Of a DNA stretch of 64,000 nt, positions 54,451 through 63,368 are shown in pieces. The DNA lies in NCBI GenBank assembly GCA_041394285.1, contig JAWKIL010000001.1:1-64000 (forward strand), written 5' to 3'. The DNA comes from CADEDH01 sp041394285 (GTDB lineage: Bacteria; Actinomycetota; Acidimicrobiia; Acidimicrobiales; SZUA-35). Under the pieces are notes generated by a model. The model ran no database searches. It was not told where the DNA came from and saw nothing but the letters and a program-made list of their open reading frames with translations. The translations under genes were made by a program, and so were the position numbers. The first letter of the stretch is position 1. Each line of letters starts with the position of its first letter.

Positions 54451-54996
54451 ATGAAGTTCACCGAGACCAACTGCCCCGGCGCCTGGATCATCGACATCGA
54501 GGAGATCAGCGACGACCGGGGGTTCTTCGCCCGCACGTTCTGCCGCGACGAGTTCCGGGCCCACAAGCTCAAGGACGTCACGGCCCAGTGCAACGTGTCG
54601 TTCAACCACGAGGCCGGCACGTTGCGGGGTATGCACTACCAGTTGCCGCCGGCCACCGAGGTGAAGCTCGTGCGCTGCACCCGGGGCGCCATCTACGACA
54701 TCATCGTGGACCTGCGGCCCGGGTCGCCCACCTACCTCCAGCACGTGGGCGTGGAGCTGTCGGCCGACAACCGACGCGCCCTGTACGTGCCCGATCTGTT
54801 CGCCCACGGCTACCAGACGCTGACCCCCGACGCTGAGGTGACCTACCAGGTCACCGAGTTCTACACCCCGGGCTACGAGCGGGGGATCCGCCACGACGAT
54901 CCGGCGCTGGCGTTGAGCTGGCCGTTGCCGGTGTCGGTGATCTCCCCCAAGGATGCCAACTGGCCCGAGTTCGATCCATCCCACCCGTTGTGGTGA
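54451..54996 (+). CDS. RmlC-like dTDP-sugar 3,5-epimerase family protein
   Basis: A 181-residue cupin of the RmlC family. The catalytic base H62 (LRGMHYQ), Y132 (EVTYQV) and the His in LFAHGYQTL are present, with the C-terminal ERGIRHDDPALALSWP. Active-site residues are intact, so it is likely an epimerase of a 4-keto-sugar nucleotide. rmlA, rmlB and rmlD are not adjacent, so the product sugar is unknown. It is 27 nt after the SDR gene. Confidence 0.9.
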   Translation: MKFTETNCPGAWIIDIEEISDDRGFFARTFCRDEFRAHKLKDVTAQCNVSFNHEAGTLRGMHYQLPPATEVKLVRCTRGAIYDIIVDLRPGSPTYLQHVGVELSADNRRALYVPDLFAHGYQTLTPDAEVTYQVTEFYTPGYERGIRHDDPALALSWPLPVSVISPKDANWPEFDPSHPLW

Positions 54997-55020
54997 CCGT
55001 TTGACGGGAGAGGAAATCTC

Positions 55021-56307
55021 ATGCTGATTGTCGACAAGGCACTGGAGGCGCGCGCCGCCGAAGGCAAACCGGTGCGCTTCGCCATGGTGGGCTGCGGCTT
55101 CATGGGGCGGGGCGTGGTGAATCAGGTGGTCAACTCCACCCCGGGCATGGACATCGTGGCCATCGCCACCCGCCGGCCGGAGACGGCCCGGGCCGCCTTC
55201 AACGAGGCCGGCATCACCGACGTGGTGGAGGCCGACACACCGGCCGCCGTCGATGCCGCCGTGGCGGCGGGCAAGCACGTGATCACGGCCGACCCGAGCG
55301 CTGTGTGCCGGGCCGAGACGGTGGAAGCCATGGTGGAGGTGACGGGGGCGGTCGAGCACGGGGCCCATGCCACGCTCGACGCCATCGAGCACGGCAAGCA
55401 CGTGGTGCTGATGAACGCCGAGCTCGACGGCACGGCCGGCCCGATCCTCAAGGTCTACGCCGACCGGGCCGGAGTGATCCTCACCGCCTGCGACGGCGAC
55501 CAGCCGGGGGTGCAGATGAACCTGTACCGGTTCGTGAAGGGGATCGGGGTGACGCCGCTGCTGTGCGGCAACATCAAGGGCCTCCAGGACCGGTACCGCA
55601 ACCCCACCACCCAGGAGGGGTTCGCCAAGCAGTGGGGCCAGAACGTCCACATGGTCACGAGCTTCGCCGACGGCACCAAGATCAGCTTCGAGCAGGCGAT
55701 CGTGGCCAACGCCACCGGGATGACGGTGGCCAAGCGGGGCATGCTGGGCCACGACTGGGCCGGGCACATCGACGAGGCCACCAGCCTGTACGACGTCGAC
55801 CAGCTGAAGGAGCTGGGCGGCATCGTCGACTATGTGGTGGGGGCCAAGCCGGGGCCGGGGGTGTACGTTTTCGGCACCCACGATGATCCCAAGCAGCAGC
55901 ACTACCTGAACCTGTACAAGCTCGGCACCGGGCCGCTGTACGCGTTCTACACGCCGTACCACCTGTGCCACTTCGAGGTGCCGACGAGCGTGGCCCGGGC
56001 CGTGCTGTGCAACGATGCGGTGATGCAGCCCCTCGGTGGGCCGCTGGTGGAGGTCATCACCCGGGCCAAGACGGCGCTCAAGGCCGGCACCGTGCTCGAC
56101 GAGCTGGGCGGGTACCACACCTACGGGGAGTGCGAGACGGCGCCGGTGACGGCGGCCGAGCGGCTGCTGCCCCAGGGCGTGGCCGAGGGGTGCGTGCTCA
56201 AGCGCGACGTGCCCCAGGACCATTGCATCACCTACGACGACGTGGAGCTTCCGCCCAGCCGCCTGATCGACAAGCTCCGTCAGGAGCAGGCGACCCACTT
56301 CGCCTGA
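55021..56307 (+). CDS. NAD(P)-dependent oxidoreductase with Rossmann and SAF-like domains
   Basis: A 428-residue protein. The Rossmann motif is VGCGFMGRGVV (about 22-33). It resembles homoserine-dehydrogenase-like/SAF-domain oxidoreductases found in surface-sugar clusters. The C-terminal third (about 330-428) has EVITRAKTALKAGTVLDELGGYHTYG, which looks like a SAF domain. The reaction is unknown. GAGAGGA lies 6 nt upstream of ATG 55021, and a strong terminator follows. Confidence 0.8.
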   Translation: MLIVDKALEARAAEGKPVRFAMVGCGFMGRGVVNQVVNSTPGMDIVAIATRRPETARAAFNEAGITDVVEADTPAAVDAAVAAGKHVITADPSAVCRAETVEAMVEVTGAVEHGAHATLDAIEHGKHVVLMNAELDGTAGPILKVYADRAGVILTACDGDQPGVQMNLYRFVKGIGVTPLLCGNIKGLQDRYRNPTTQEGFAKQWGQNVHMVTSFADGTKISFEQAIVANATGMTVAKRGMLGHDWAGHIDEATSLYDVDQLKELGGIVDYVVGAKPGPGVYVFGTHDDPKQQHYLNLYKLGTGPLYAFYTPYHLCHFEVPTSVARAVLCNDAVMQPLGGPLVEVITRAKTALKAGTVLDELGGYHTYGECETAPVTAAERLLPQGVAEGCVLKRDVPQDHCITYDDVELPPSRLIDKLRQEQATHFA

Positions 56308-56321
56308 TCATCGGCGTTTCC

Positions 56322-56355
56322 GGGGCCCGGCTGTCGCTGCCGACGGCCGGGCCCC
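56322..56355. terminator. Bidirectional terminator hairpin
   Basis: GGGGCCCGGC (56322-56331) and GCCGGGCCCC (56346-56355) form a perfect 10-bp stem with a 14-nt loop between convergent genes. Confidence 0.7.
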
Positions 56356-56380
56356 CGTCGCGTTCTCGTAGCGGGAGGCG

Positions 56381-57037
56381 TCACCCGTGGTGCGTGCCGT
56401 CACGAGATCGGAGGAGGAGCTCCATCAGCTCGAGGTCTCGGGGCTCCACCACGTGCTGCGACCACCGGTCGCCGGGCACGTGCACCACCCGACCACCGAG
56501 CTCGGCCACCACGATCGACTCCTCGATCGGCACCTCGTCGTAGGTGGCGAAGACCTTGCGCAGCATGGCGGCGCTGAAGCCCATGGGCGTCTGGGCCACG
56601 GCGAGGCCCTCACGGCCCCTGTGCTCCAGGGTGCCGTCGGGATGGACGGCCTTGAGGGTGTCGGGTAGGTCCCAGGCCAGCACGGCGGCGTCGGCCCCCG
56701 CCTCGACGGCAGCGATCAGGGCGTGGAACTGGGCCACGGTGGCCAGGGGACGGGCGATGTCGTGGACGACGATCACGTCGGTGCTGTCGGGCACCTGGGC
56801 CAGGGCGTTGCGGACCGATTCGGTGCGGGTGGCGCCGCCGGGCACGGCGATCCGGACGGGGGCGCCGTCCCAGGCGATGCCGTCGGGGAGGGTCAGGATG
56901 GGCGGCCCCACAGCCTCGCTGGCCAGGCGCACGGCGCGGTCCACGAGCCGCTCGCCGGCGAGGAGGGCGAACTGCTTGGCGCCGCCGAACCGGCTCCCCG
57001 AGCCGGCCGCCAGCACGATCACCGAGGTGTTGCTCAC
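56381..57037 (-). CDS. ispD: IspD/TarI-type cytidylyltransferase
   Basis: A 218-residue nucleotidyltransferase. The N-terminal motif is VLAAGSGSRFGGAKQF, with the GxG...KQ substrate loop; HDIARPL is the HDAARP motif, and the C-terminal SIVVAELGGRVVHVPGD follows. This is the IspD fold (2-C-methyl-erythritol-4-P cytidylyltransferase), but TarI-type CDP-ribitol enzymes look alike. No ispF is adjacent and a sugar module precedes it, so the substrate remains open. GTG 57037 has TATCCT 6 nt upstream. Confidence 0.8.
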   Translation of the reverse strand: MSNTSVIVLAAGSGSRFGGAKQFALLAGERLVDRAVRLASEAVGPPILTLPDGIAWDGAPVRIAVPGGATRTESVRNALAQVPDSTDVIVVHDIARPLATVAQFHALIAAVEAGADAAVLAWDLPDTLKAVHPDGTLEHRGREGLAVAQTPMGFSAAMLRKVFATYDEVPIEESIVVAELGGRVVHVPGDRWSQHVVEPRDLELMELLLRSRDGTHHG

Positions 57038-57043
57038 GGCCGC

Positions 57044-57049
57044 AGGATA
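57044..57049 (-). promoter_or_regulatory. -10 element of ispD (leaderless type)
   Basis: On the minus strand TATCCT lies 6 nt before GTG 57037. Confidence 0.55.
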
Positions 57050-57173
57050 ACCGTGGGTGTGCCGGCCGCAGGCGCTACACTGTTGCACGGCCCGCCCGCC
57101 AGGACCGCCGGGGGAAACCTCCCGAAAGCGTGTCCGCCCGGGGAACGGGCTTGCTAGTATCACGATTCCCCAC

Positions 57174-57246
57174 GGGGCTATAGCTCAGTTGGTAGAGCGC
57201 TTCCATGGCATGGAAGAGGTCAGGAGTTCAATTCTCCTTAGCTCCA
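57174..57246 (+). tRNA. tRNA-Ala (anticodon GGC)
   Basis: Acceptor GGGGCTA pairs with TAGCTCC, the D-arm is AGCTCAGTTGGTAGAGC, the anticodon stem CTTCC/GGAAG holds ATGGCAT (anticodon GGC), and the T-loop is TTCAATT. Discriminator A; no encoded CCA. TAGTAT at 57155-57160 is a possible -10. Confidence 0.96.
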
Positions 57247-57497
57247 CAAGCGATTCGGCCGTCCCGCCAGTGACGGATGCAGGTTGATGGCCGGTCACCT
57301 CAGGAGTGAAGACGTCGCCATCGGCCGAAGGCGCTGAAGACGTCGAATGTCACCGGTGCACCTCGATCGTTCGCCGGTAGGCGCGGGGTCGATGGGTCGG
57401 CCGAGCCGGTCCGGTGGCCCGAGTTCGGCCGCCAGCGTGACGACGAACGGGGCCAGGGGTGAGCGAGAGAGACACCGACCCTGGCGCCCGTGCGCCG

Positions 57498-57956
57498 TCA
57501 GCCGGACGAGGCGGCGCCGACCTGAGCGGCGGCTGGCTCCTCGCTCCACGGGCCCAGCCCGCTGATGCGGTCGATCTGCACCCGTATCGTCACTGCCGTG
57601 GGTGAGTTCCGCAGGCTCAACGGATGGCGGGCGAGCCCCACGTACTTCCGGCACAACGCGTCGATGGTGGCGACCGGCAACGTGGGCTCGATCCGCGCCG
57701 TGCCCCGGATGATCAGGTGGCGCTGGTAGCCCCGACCGCTTCGCTCGGTGTCCTCGATGGACAGGATGACGCTCGGGTCGCCCGCCAGGTTCCTGGCCTT
57801 GCGGCTGGCGCCGTCGGTACCGAAGATGATCTCGTCGTCCTGAACCAGCACCCAGACCACGGACACCTGAGGCGATCCGTCTGGATTTCGGGTCCATACA
57901 TGCGCAACCGCGTCGCTGCCGAGCAACGCTTGCGCCGAGGCAGGAATCTCAGGCAT
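57498..57956 (-). CDS. PPOX-class F420/FMN-dependent flavoprotein-like protein
   Basis: A 152-residue split-barrel protein of the pyridoxamine-phosphate-oxidase-like family, probably binding F420 or FMN. The core is HVWTRNPDGSPQVSVVWVLVQDDEIIFGT followed by KARNLAGDPSVILSI (shown here in segments of the N-terminal half). Actinobacterial members reduce biliverdin, F420 substrates or aflatoxins; this one's substrate is unknown. ATG 57956 has GGGGGA 8 nt upstream. It is divergent from the GNAT-CBS gene across an AT-richer gap. Confidence 0.85.
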   Translation of the reverse strand: MPEIPASAQALLGSDAVAHVWTRNPDGSPQVSVVWVLVQDDEIIFGTDGASRKARNLAGDPSVILSIEDTERSGRGYQRHLIIRGTARIEPTLPVATIDALCRKYVGLARHPLSLRNSPTAVTIRVQIDRISGLGPWSEEPAAAQVGAASSG

Positions 57957-58235
57957 CAGCTCGTCCCCCTTTATGTAAAAGGAACGCTAGTACTACTGGT
58001 TGTTCCCCACAAGGGCATCACTCGAACAGATCAGCGTGACCTGGGTCTATGCCTAGATTCGAGGGCTCTGGTGTCCGGATCCAGCCGATCGTATGCTTGA
58101 AAGAAGCAACTTCGACTGTGTTCATTCCTGTTGAATCGCGCGTTCCTCGCGAGTTCTTTTGTGCAGGCTCGATCGATTGCTGTGCCTGACCAGGTCGAAA
58201 CCCGCGTAGAAACCAAGCCGAATCGAGGTGGTTAG

Positions 58236-59168
58236 GTGACCAGCCTGTCGATCACGGAGAGCCGGCCCACCCCGGCGCTGGCTTCACTGCATTCGGCTGC
58301 CGGGGCCGACCGCGACTACCTGTTCGCCTCGCGTCCGGCCCAGCCCGACGACCTGATACTCGTGGCCTGGCTCGGCTCCGAAGCCGTCGGATACCTGGCG
58401 GCCACCGACGAGGGGCAGGCCGGGCTCTTCATCTGGGAGCATGTCGTCGTTCCGGCCCACCGGGGCCAGGGGATCGGGGAGCGCCTCCTGCAGGAGGCCG
58501 CCCGGCGGGTGCGCCTCGAGCAGGTCCTGGTCGTCGACCCGCTCGACGAGCTCGACCGCGCTGCGACGGCCAGCTACTACCGGCGGATCGGGTTCCGCCG
58601 GCGACCGCCCGCCCCCGCCCTGGTGGCCTCGGCCGGCACCGTGCTGCGGATGCTTCGGCGGCGGCTGGGGATCCGTCCCGAAGCCGAGACCCCTGTCAGC
58701 GTCGTGCTCGGTGGGAAGGCGGCCGGTGTGGTGGTGGTCGATCCGGCAGCGACGGTGGCCTCCGCGATCACGCTGATGGTCGACAACGGCATCGGCGCCC
58801 TGGTGGTGTCGAGCGACGGCCGCCGGGTGGAGGGCATCCTGTCGGAACGGGACCTGCTGGTGGCTCTCGAGCGCTCGGGCCCCCAAGCCCTCGGCGATCT
58901 GGTGGTCCGGGTCTGCACCTCGGATGTCCTCACGGCCACCCTGGCCGACTCGGTGGCCGAGGTGATGAGCGCCATGACCGTGCGGCGGGCCCGTCATGTG
59001 CCGGTCACCGACGCCGGCCGGCTGGTGGGCATCGTCAGCGTGGGAGACCTGGTGCTCCATCGCCTCCTGGAGCTCGACGGTTCCGACGACCTCGAACCGT
59101 CGGTTGGCGGCCTCGAGGCGTTTCCCGCCGGGCCGGCAGCGAGCCTGTTCGATTCGATCGTTCGCTAA
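58236..59168 (+). CDS. GNAT acetyltransferase fused to a CBS-domain pair
   Basis: A 310-residue fusion. Residues about 20-135 are a GNAT fold with the acetyl-CoA motif HVVVPAHRGQGIGERLLQEA. Residues about 150-290 are two CBS motifs (ASAITLMVDNGIGALVVSSDG, then SVAEVMSAMTVRRARHVPVTDAGRLVGIVSVGDLV). CBS pairs commonly bind adenine nucleotides, so acetylation may be gated by cell energy state (inference). GTG 58236 has GAGG about 8 nt upstream. A PAS-chemoreceptor gene follows after 91 nt. Confidence 0.82.
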   Translation: MTSLSITESRPTPALASLHSAAGADRDYLFASRPAQPDDLILVAWLGSEAVGYLAATDEGQAGLFIWEHVVVPAHRGQGIGERLLQEAARRVRLEQVLVVDPLDELDRAATASYYRRIGFRRRPPAPALVASAGTVLRMLRRRLGIRPEAETPVSVVLGGKAAGVVVVDPAATVASAITLMVDNGIGALVVSSDGRRVEGILSERDLLVALERSGPQALGDLVVRVCTSDVLTATLADSVAEVMSAMTVRRARHVPVTDAGRLVGIVSVGDLVLHRLLELDGSDDLEPSVGGLEAFPAGPAASLFDSIVR

Positions 59169-59259
59169 CAGCGCAGGCCAGGGGGCCGATGGGTGATCGA
59201 TGACCCATCCCGAACGCTGGCAGTGCCGCCGGTGATGACCCAGGAAGAGGCGACACTCC

Positions 59260-60237
59260 ATGCGTAGCGCGACACTGCCTGGTAGGCGCCCCCGGGCGAC
59301 TGCCGTCACCTCGTGCGACAGTCGGGCCATCGACGTGGGTTCGGGGCCGGCGTTGGCCATGCTCGACGTCCTTCCTCTGAACGTCCTCTACACCGATGCC
59401 TCGTTGGTGATCCGGTACGTGAACCGGCGTTCGCTCACCACGCTGCGCACCATCGAGTCGCTCCTGCCGGTGCCGGCCGATCAGGTGCTCGGGTCATCGA
59501 TCGACGTCTTCCACCACCACCCCGCGCACCAGCGGGGGATCCTGGCCGACCACCGCAACCTTCCCCATCACGCCAAGTTCCAGCTCGGACCGGAGTGGCT
59601 CGAGCTCGAGGCCGCCGCCATCCACCGCACCGACGGCACCGTCAGCGGCTTCATGGTCACCTGGGACGTCATCACCGCCCGGGTGCAGGCCGCCGACCGC
59701 ATCGTGGGCCACACCACCACGGTGGCCGCCGCCATCGACCAGATGACGGCCGGCATCGCCGACATCGCCCGCAGCGCCGGCCTGGCCGCCGACGTGACCA
59801 AGGAGGCGGCCGAGGACGCCGCCCGGGCCCAGCAGCTCACGGCGGCCCTGGCCGCCGAGTCCAACCAGATCGACACGGTGCTCGACCTCATCTCCAGCGT
59901 GGCCGCCCAGACCAAGCTGTTGGCCCTCAATGCCACCATCGAGGCGGCCCGGGCCGGTCAGCAGGGCAAGGGGTTCGCCGTGGTGGCGGCCGAGGTGAAG
60001 AACCTGGCCCTGTCGGCGGCCGACTCCACGGCCGACATCGCCCAACGCATCGGCACCCTCCGGGCCCGCACCGACGACGTCACCGCCCTCATCGATTCCA
60101 TGACGACCTCGATCGAGTCGGCCCGGGACTCGGCCGCCTCCATCGCCGTCTCCGTGCGGGAGCAGTCGGCCGCCGCCGGCGAGATCGGCGAGAACGCAGC
60201 CGAGGCCGCCCACGAGGTGCAGGCGTTCATCGTCTGA
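59260..60237 (+). CDS. Soluble chemoreceptor: PAS domain plus MCP signalling domain
   Basis: A 325-residue cytoplasmic methyl-accepting protein. An N-terminal PAS domain (about 30-145) begins PLNVLYTDASLVIRYVNRRS. The signalling domain has the hairpin tip LLALNATIEAARAGQQGKGF (highly conserved). There is no transmembrane segment, so it senses an internal ligand or redox state. No cheA, cheW or cheR is present here. GGAAGAGG precedes ATG 59260. Confidence 0.88.
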   Translation: MRSATLPGRRPRATAVTSCDSRAIDVGSGPALAMLDVLPLNVLYTDASLVIRYVNRRSLTTLRTIESLLPVPADQVLGSSIDVFHHHPAHQRGILADHRNLPHHAKFQLGPEWLELEAAAIHRTDGTVSGFMVTWDVITARVQAADRIVGHTTTVAAAIDQMTAGIADIARSAGLAADVTKEAAEDAARAQQLTAALAAESNQIDTVLDLISSVAAQTKLLALNATIEAARAGQQGKGFAVVAAEVKNLALSAADSTADIAQRIGTLRARTDDVTALIDSMTTSIESARDSAASIAVSVREQSAAAGEIGENAAEAAHEVQAFIV

Positions 60238-60459
60238 AGCGGCCGGGCGCCGACCCACCTCGGCGCGCCCGCCGGCCACCGACCCGCCTCGCCACCTGTG
60301 GCATGTCGCGTCCGGGGAGAGAGAGCGGGCCCGGCGCCGGGCGGACCGCGGCCGACCGACCGACCAGTCGACCGCCCCGGCGCCGGGCCCGCCGTGTCAC
60401 TCCGCCCGCCAGGCTGTCGCCGTGCCCTCGGTGGGCGGAGAGATCGCGCGGCCCCCGGT

Positions 60460-61947
60460 CTACGCCTGGCCCAGCTCCAGCTGGGCCAGATGGAGGAGGC
60501 GTTCGTCGTCGCTCAGCCTGGAGGCCGAACGGCGCCCCGCCAGGTAGATCACCACTGCGGCGATGAGGGTGCCGGCGGTGATCGACCCGACGTTCCACAT
60601 CCAGGTGCTCTTCGGGATGTCGGCGCTGAAGGGCAGCGTGAACGTGTAGTAGATCCCCATCGCCGTGCCGAAGATGCCGACGGCGGCCACCGCCGTGGCC
60701 GCCCAGACGCCGCCCGGGATGCGCCAGAAGTCCTCGCTGGCGTAGCGCTGGGCATACTTGCGGCGGGCGATGATCACCGGGAACAGGAAGAAGAAGCCCG
60801 AGGCCAACCACAGCACGGTCAGCGCCCCCTGGATCGACAGGAAGATCGTGGTCAGCGACTGCTGGGAGTAGAGCACCACCACCAGGATCGACGAGATCAC
60901 ACCCTGGAGCAGCAGGGCCGTCACCGGGTTGCGGGTACGGGGGTTGAGGTGGGTGAAGAGGCGGGGCAGGTGCCGCTCCAGGCCGGACACGAACACCAGC
61001 CGGGAGTAGGCCGACTGGTAGATGGTGAACGCCATGAGGCTCACCAGGGCCACGCCCACGGCCCCGATCCGGCCCAATCCACCGACGTCCAGGTAGTCGA
61101 ACACCCGGGGGACCCCGGTCACGGCGTCGAGCTCGTCGGCCGGCGTCGACAGGAGGATGCCCGCCGTGCCGAACACGTAGCCCACGGCCAGGATGATCGA
61201 GCCCCAGAGCACCATCTTGGTGGCGTTGCGGGCCTTGAGGAACTCCGCGCCCATGTTGTAGGGCGTCTCCACGCCCACCAGGTACAGCAGCACCACACCG
61301 AACACCCAGCCGTACTTGCCGAAGTTGAACGACAGGCTTTCACCAGCGGAGAACGGGACGGCCGATCCGCCGTTGCGGGCCGCCACGATGATGCCGGCCA
61401 CGAACACCGCGGTCACCAGCACGCCGTAGAAGATGAACACGCCCCGGGCGATGGACTGGGTGAGGGTCAGCTTGCGCATGGCGAAGGCCACGCAGGCCCA
61501 CAGCAGCACGAGCTGCAACACGATGTTGGCCGTCAGGCCTGGTTGGAAGCCGAAGGCGTAGGAGAAGAACGCCACTGCCGCCGCCGGCGTGAGGGTTCCG
61601 GCCAGGATCACCGGGATCCACGACAGGAAGCCGCCGAGGAAGGCCAGCTGCTCCGACATCGTGTGGTACGACCAGATGTAGACACCGCCCTGGGCCGGCC
61701 ACATGCCGCCCAACTCGGCCACGGCCGCCGCCGCCGGAGCCAGGAACAGCACGAAACCGGCCAGCCACATCGAGATGGAGGCCCAGCCTCCGCCGGCGAT
61801 GATCGACGAGCCGGAGATGAAGAAGATGATGAACACGTACACCGACACCAGGTCGAAGGTGCCGAGCACCTTCGGTAACACCTGGTCGGGCACGATCTCA
61901 GAGATCAGCTTGTCGCCGGTCCCGTCGGACGTGGTAGGGGCGGCCAT
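60460..61947 (-). CDS. APC-superfamily amino acid permease
   Basis: A 495-residue permease with about 12 hydrophobic segments, N-terminal FDLVSVYVFIIFFISGSSIIAGGG and MWPAQGGVYIWSYH (the APC signature helix region). Substrate cannot be told. ATG 61947 is preferred over ATG 61953: AGGAG is 7 nt upstream of 61947 but only 1 nt from 61953. Confidence 0.88.
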   Translation of the reverse strand: MAAPTTSDGTGDKLISEIVPDQVLPKVLGTFDLVSVYVFIIFFISGSSIIAGGGWASISMWLAGFVLFLAPAAAAVAELGGMWPAQGGVYIWSYHTMSEQLAFLGGFLSWIPVILAGTLTPAAAVAFFSYAFGFQPGLTANIVLQLVLLWACVAFAMRKLTLTQSIARGVFIFYGVLVTAVFVAGIIVAARNGGSAVPFSAGESLSFNFGKYGWVFGVVLLYLVGVETPYNMGAEFLKARNATKMVLWGSIILAVGYVFGTAGILLSTPADELDAVTGVPRVFDYLDVGGLGRIGAVGVALVSLMAFTIYQSAYSRLVFVSGLERHLPRLFTHLNPRTRNPVTALLLQGVISSILVVVLYSQQSLTTIFLSIQGALTVLWLASGFFFLFPVIIARRKYAQRYASEDFWRIPGGVWAATAVAAVGIFGTAMGIYYTFTLPFSADIPKSTWMWNVGSITAGTLIAAVVIYLAGRRSASRLSDDERLLHLAQLELGQA

Positions 61948-62014
61948 GGGCATGCTCCTGGTTGCTAGTGGGTGGGTCGGGGAACGGGGAGCGGCGGAAG
62001 AAGCACGTCAGTGG

Positions 62015-62767
62015 TCAGTCGCCGTCGACTATCCGGCCGTCGGCCATGCGCACCACCCGGTGGGCCCGCTCGGCCACCTTGGGGTCGTGGGTGGAGGCCA
62101 CCACGCCCACCCCGAGCCGGCCGCACAGGTCGTGCAGCAGCTCGATGATGGTGGTGCCGCTCTTGTGGTCGAGGTTGGCCGTGGGCTCGTCGGCCAGGAT
62201 CAGGCGGGGAGAGCCGATGAGGGCCCGGGCGATGGCGGTGCGCTGCTGCTCGCCACCCGACATCCGCGACGGGCGGTGGTGGAGGCGGTGGCCCAGGCCC
62301 ACCAGCTCGAGCAGCTCCACCGCCCGTTGGCGCACCGACTGGCGGTCCACCGCTTCGAAGGTGAGGGGCAGCTCCACGTTCTCCACCGCGCTGAGGAACG
62401 GGATGAGGTTGTAGCTCTGGAAGATGAAGCCGATGGTGGATCGCCGCAGCGACGAGAACTGGCTCTCGGTGAGCTTGGCGGTGGAGGTGCCGGCGATCGA
62501 GATGTCGCCCTTGGTCGGGCGGTCGAGCCCTCCCAGCAGGTGGAGAACGGTGGACTTGCCGCTGCCGCTCGGGCCCATCAGGCAGAGGAACTCGCCGGGG
62601 TCGGAGGTGAAGCTGACGTCGACGACGGCGTGCACCACCTCCTCGCCCATGGCGAACAGCTTCCACACGCTGTCGACGGCCACGATGGGGCCGTCCATCG
62701 GTGGGTCGACCCTGGGCAGAGGCGACCCGAGCAGGCCGACGGGCGGGGCGGGGGCGGTCATGTCCAT
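62015..62767 (-). CDS. ABC transporter ATP-binding protein, LolD/MacB type
   Basis: A 250-residue ATPase with Walker A GPSGSGKST, signature MSGGEQQR, and Walker B RLILADEPTANLD, followed by the H-loop THDP. It is of the MacB/LolD/FtsE group that powers FtsX-type permeases, two of which lie immediately upstream. GGAG is about 9 nt before ATG 62767. Confidence 0.92.
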   Translation of the reverse strand: MDMTAPAPPVGLLGSPLPRVDPPMDGPIVAVDSVWKLFAMGEEVVHAVVDVSFTSDPGEFLCLMGPSGSGKSTVLHLLGGLDRPTKGDISIAGTSTAKLTESQFSSLRRSTIGFIFQSYNLIPFLSAVENVELPLTFEAVDRQSVRQRAVELLELVGLGHRLHHRPSRMSGGEQQRTAIARALIGSPRLILADEPTANLDHKSGTTIIELLHDLCGRLGVGVVASTHDPKVAERAHRVVRMADGRIVDGD

Positions 62768-62795
62768 ATCAGGGGTCTCCGAATCACGCGGCTTC

Positions 62796-63368
62796 TCAAG
62801 ACGACGACAGCGAGGCGAGGGGCGGGCGCCGGACGGCCCGCACGGTGGGCACGGCGCTGGCGGCGATGGCGGCCACCACCGACACGCCCACGGCGAGGAT
62901 GATCCCGACGACGACGTCGCCGGCCTGGACCGAGTCGTCGATCATGCCGACGGCCGGTGCCCCGAGGCCGAACAGCCCGCCTACGATGGCGCCGATCACG
63001 GCCCCGGCCGCTGCCGTGGCCACCGGTTCCACCAGCAGGGCACCCAGGGTGCAGCGGGGCGGCACCCCGAACGTGGACAGGACGCCGATCTCGGCCGAGC
63101 GTTGGTTGATCGACCGGGTGGCGGCGATCGCCACCTCGAATGCCCCCACCAGCAGCACCACCACGGCGATGGCCAGGGTGGCCCGGCCCACGCTGTCGCC
63201 GCTGCCCAGGGCTTCGCCCTGGCGGCGGACGGCGGGCATGAGGGCCACGACGAGCACCACCAGGAAGGCGCCGGTGGCCACCGTGATCACGGGCAGGGTC
63301 AGGAGCCGGCGTCGACGCCAGGCGGCCATGGCGCCGTAGGCCACGGCCCGGTACAGGGAATGGATCAT
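62796..63368 (-). CDS. Minimal FtsX-like ABC permease
   Basis: A 190-residue permease with about four hydrophobic segments, starting LTLPVITVATGAFLVVLVVALM, then IAVVVLLVGAFEVAIAATRSINQRSAEIGVLSTFGVPP, the FtsX core signature. It has almost no extracytoplasmic domain between its first two helices, unlike typical MacB/LolC permeases. Its start overlaps the upstream permease stop by 1 nt (TGATG), so the two probably assemble as a heterodimer. Confidence 0.82.
   Translation of the reverse strand: MIHSLYRAVAYGAMAAWRRRRLLTLPVITVATGAFLVVLVVALMPAVRRQGEALGSGDSVGRATLAIAVVVLLVGAFEVAIAATRSINQRSAEIGVLSTFGVPPRCTLGALLVEPVATAAAGAVIGAIVGGLFGLGAPAVGMIDDSVQAGDVVVGIILAVGVSVVAAIAASAVPTVRAVRRPPLASLSSS

Noticed and set aside
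50767..56390. A shared 16-nt string GAGGCGTCACCCGTGG at both ends of this interval
   Set aside because: At this GC content a 16-nt match in 64 kb is expected by chance, and the contexts differ (one is coding).
57957..58235. AT-richer intergenic gap with a 61-codon frame on the minus strand
   Set aside because: It lacks start signals and homology. I treat the gap as the divergent promoter region of the PPOX and GNAT-CBS genes.
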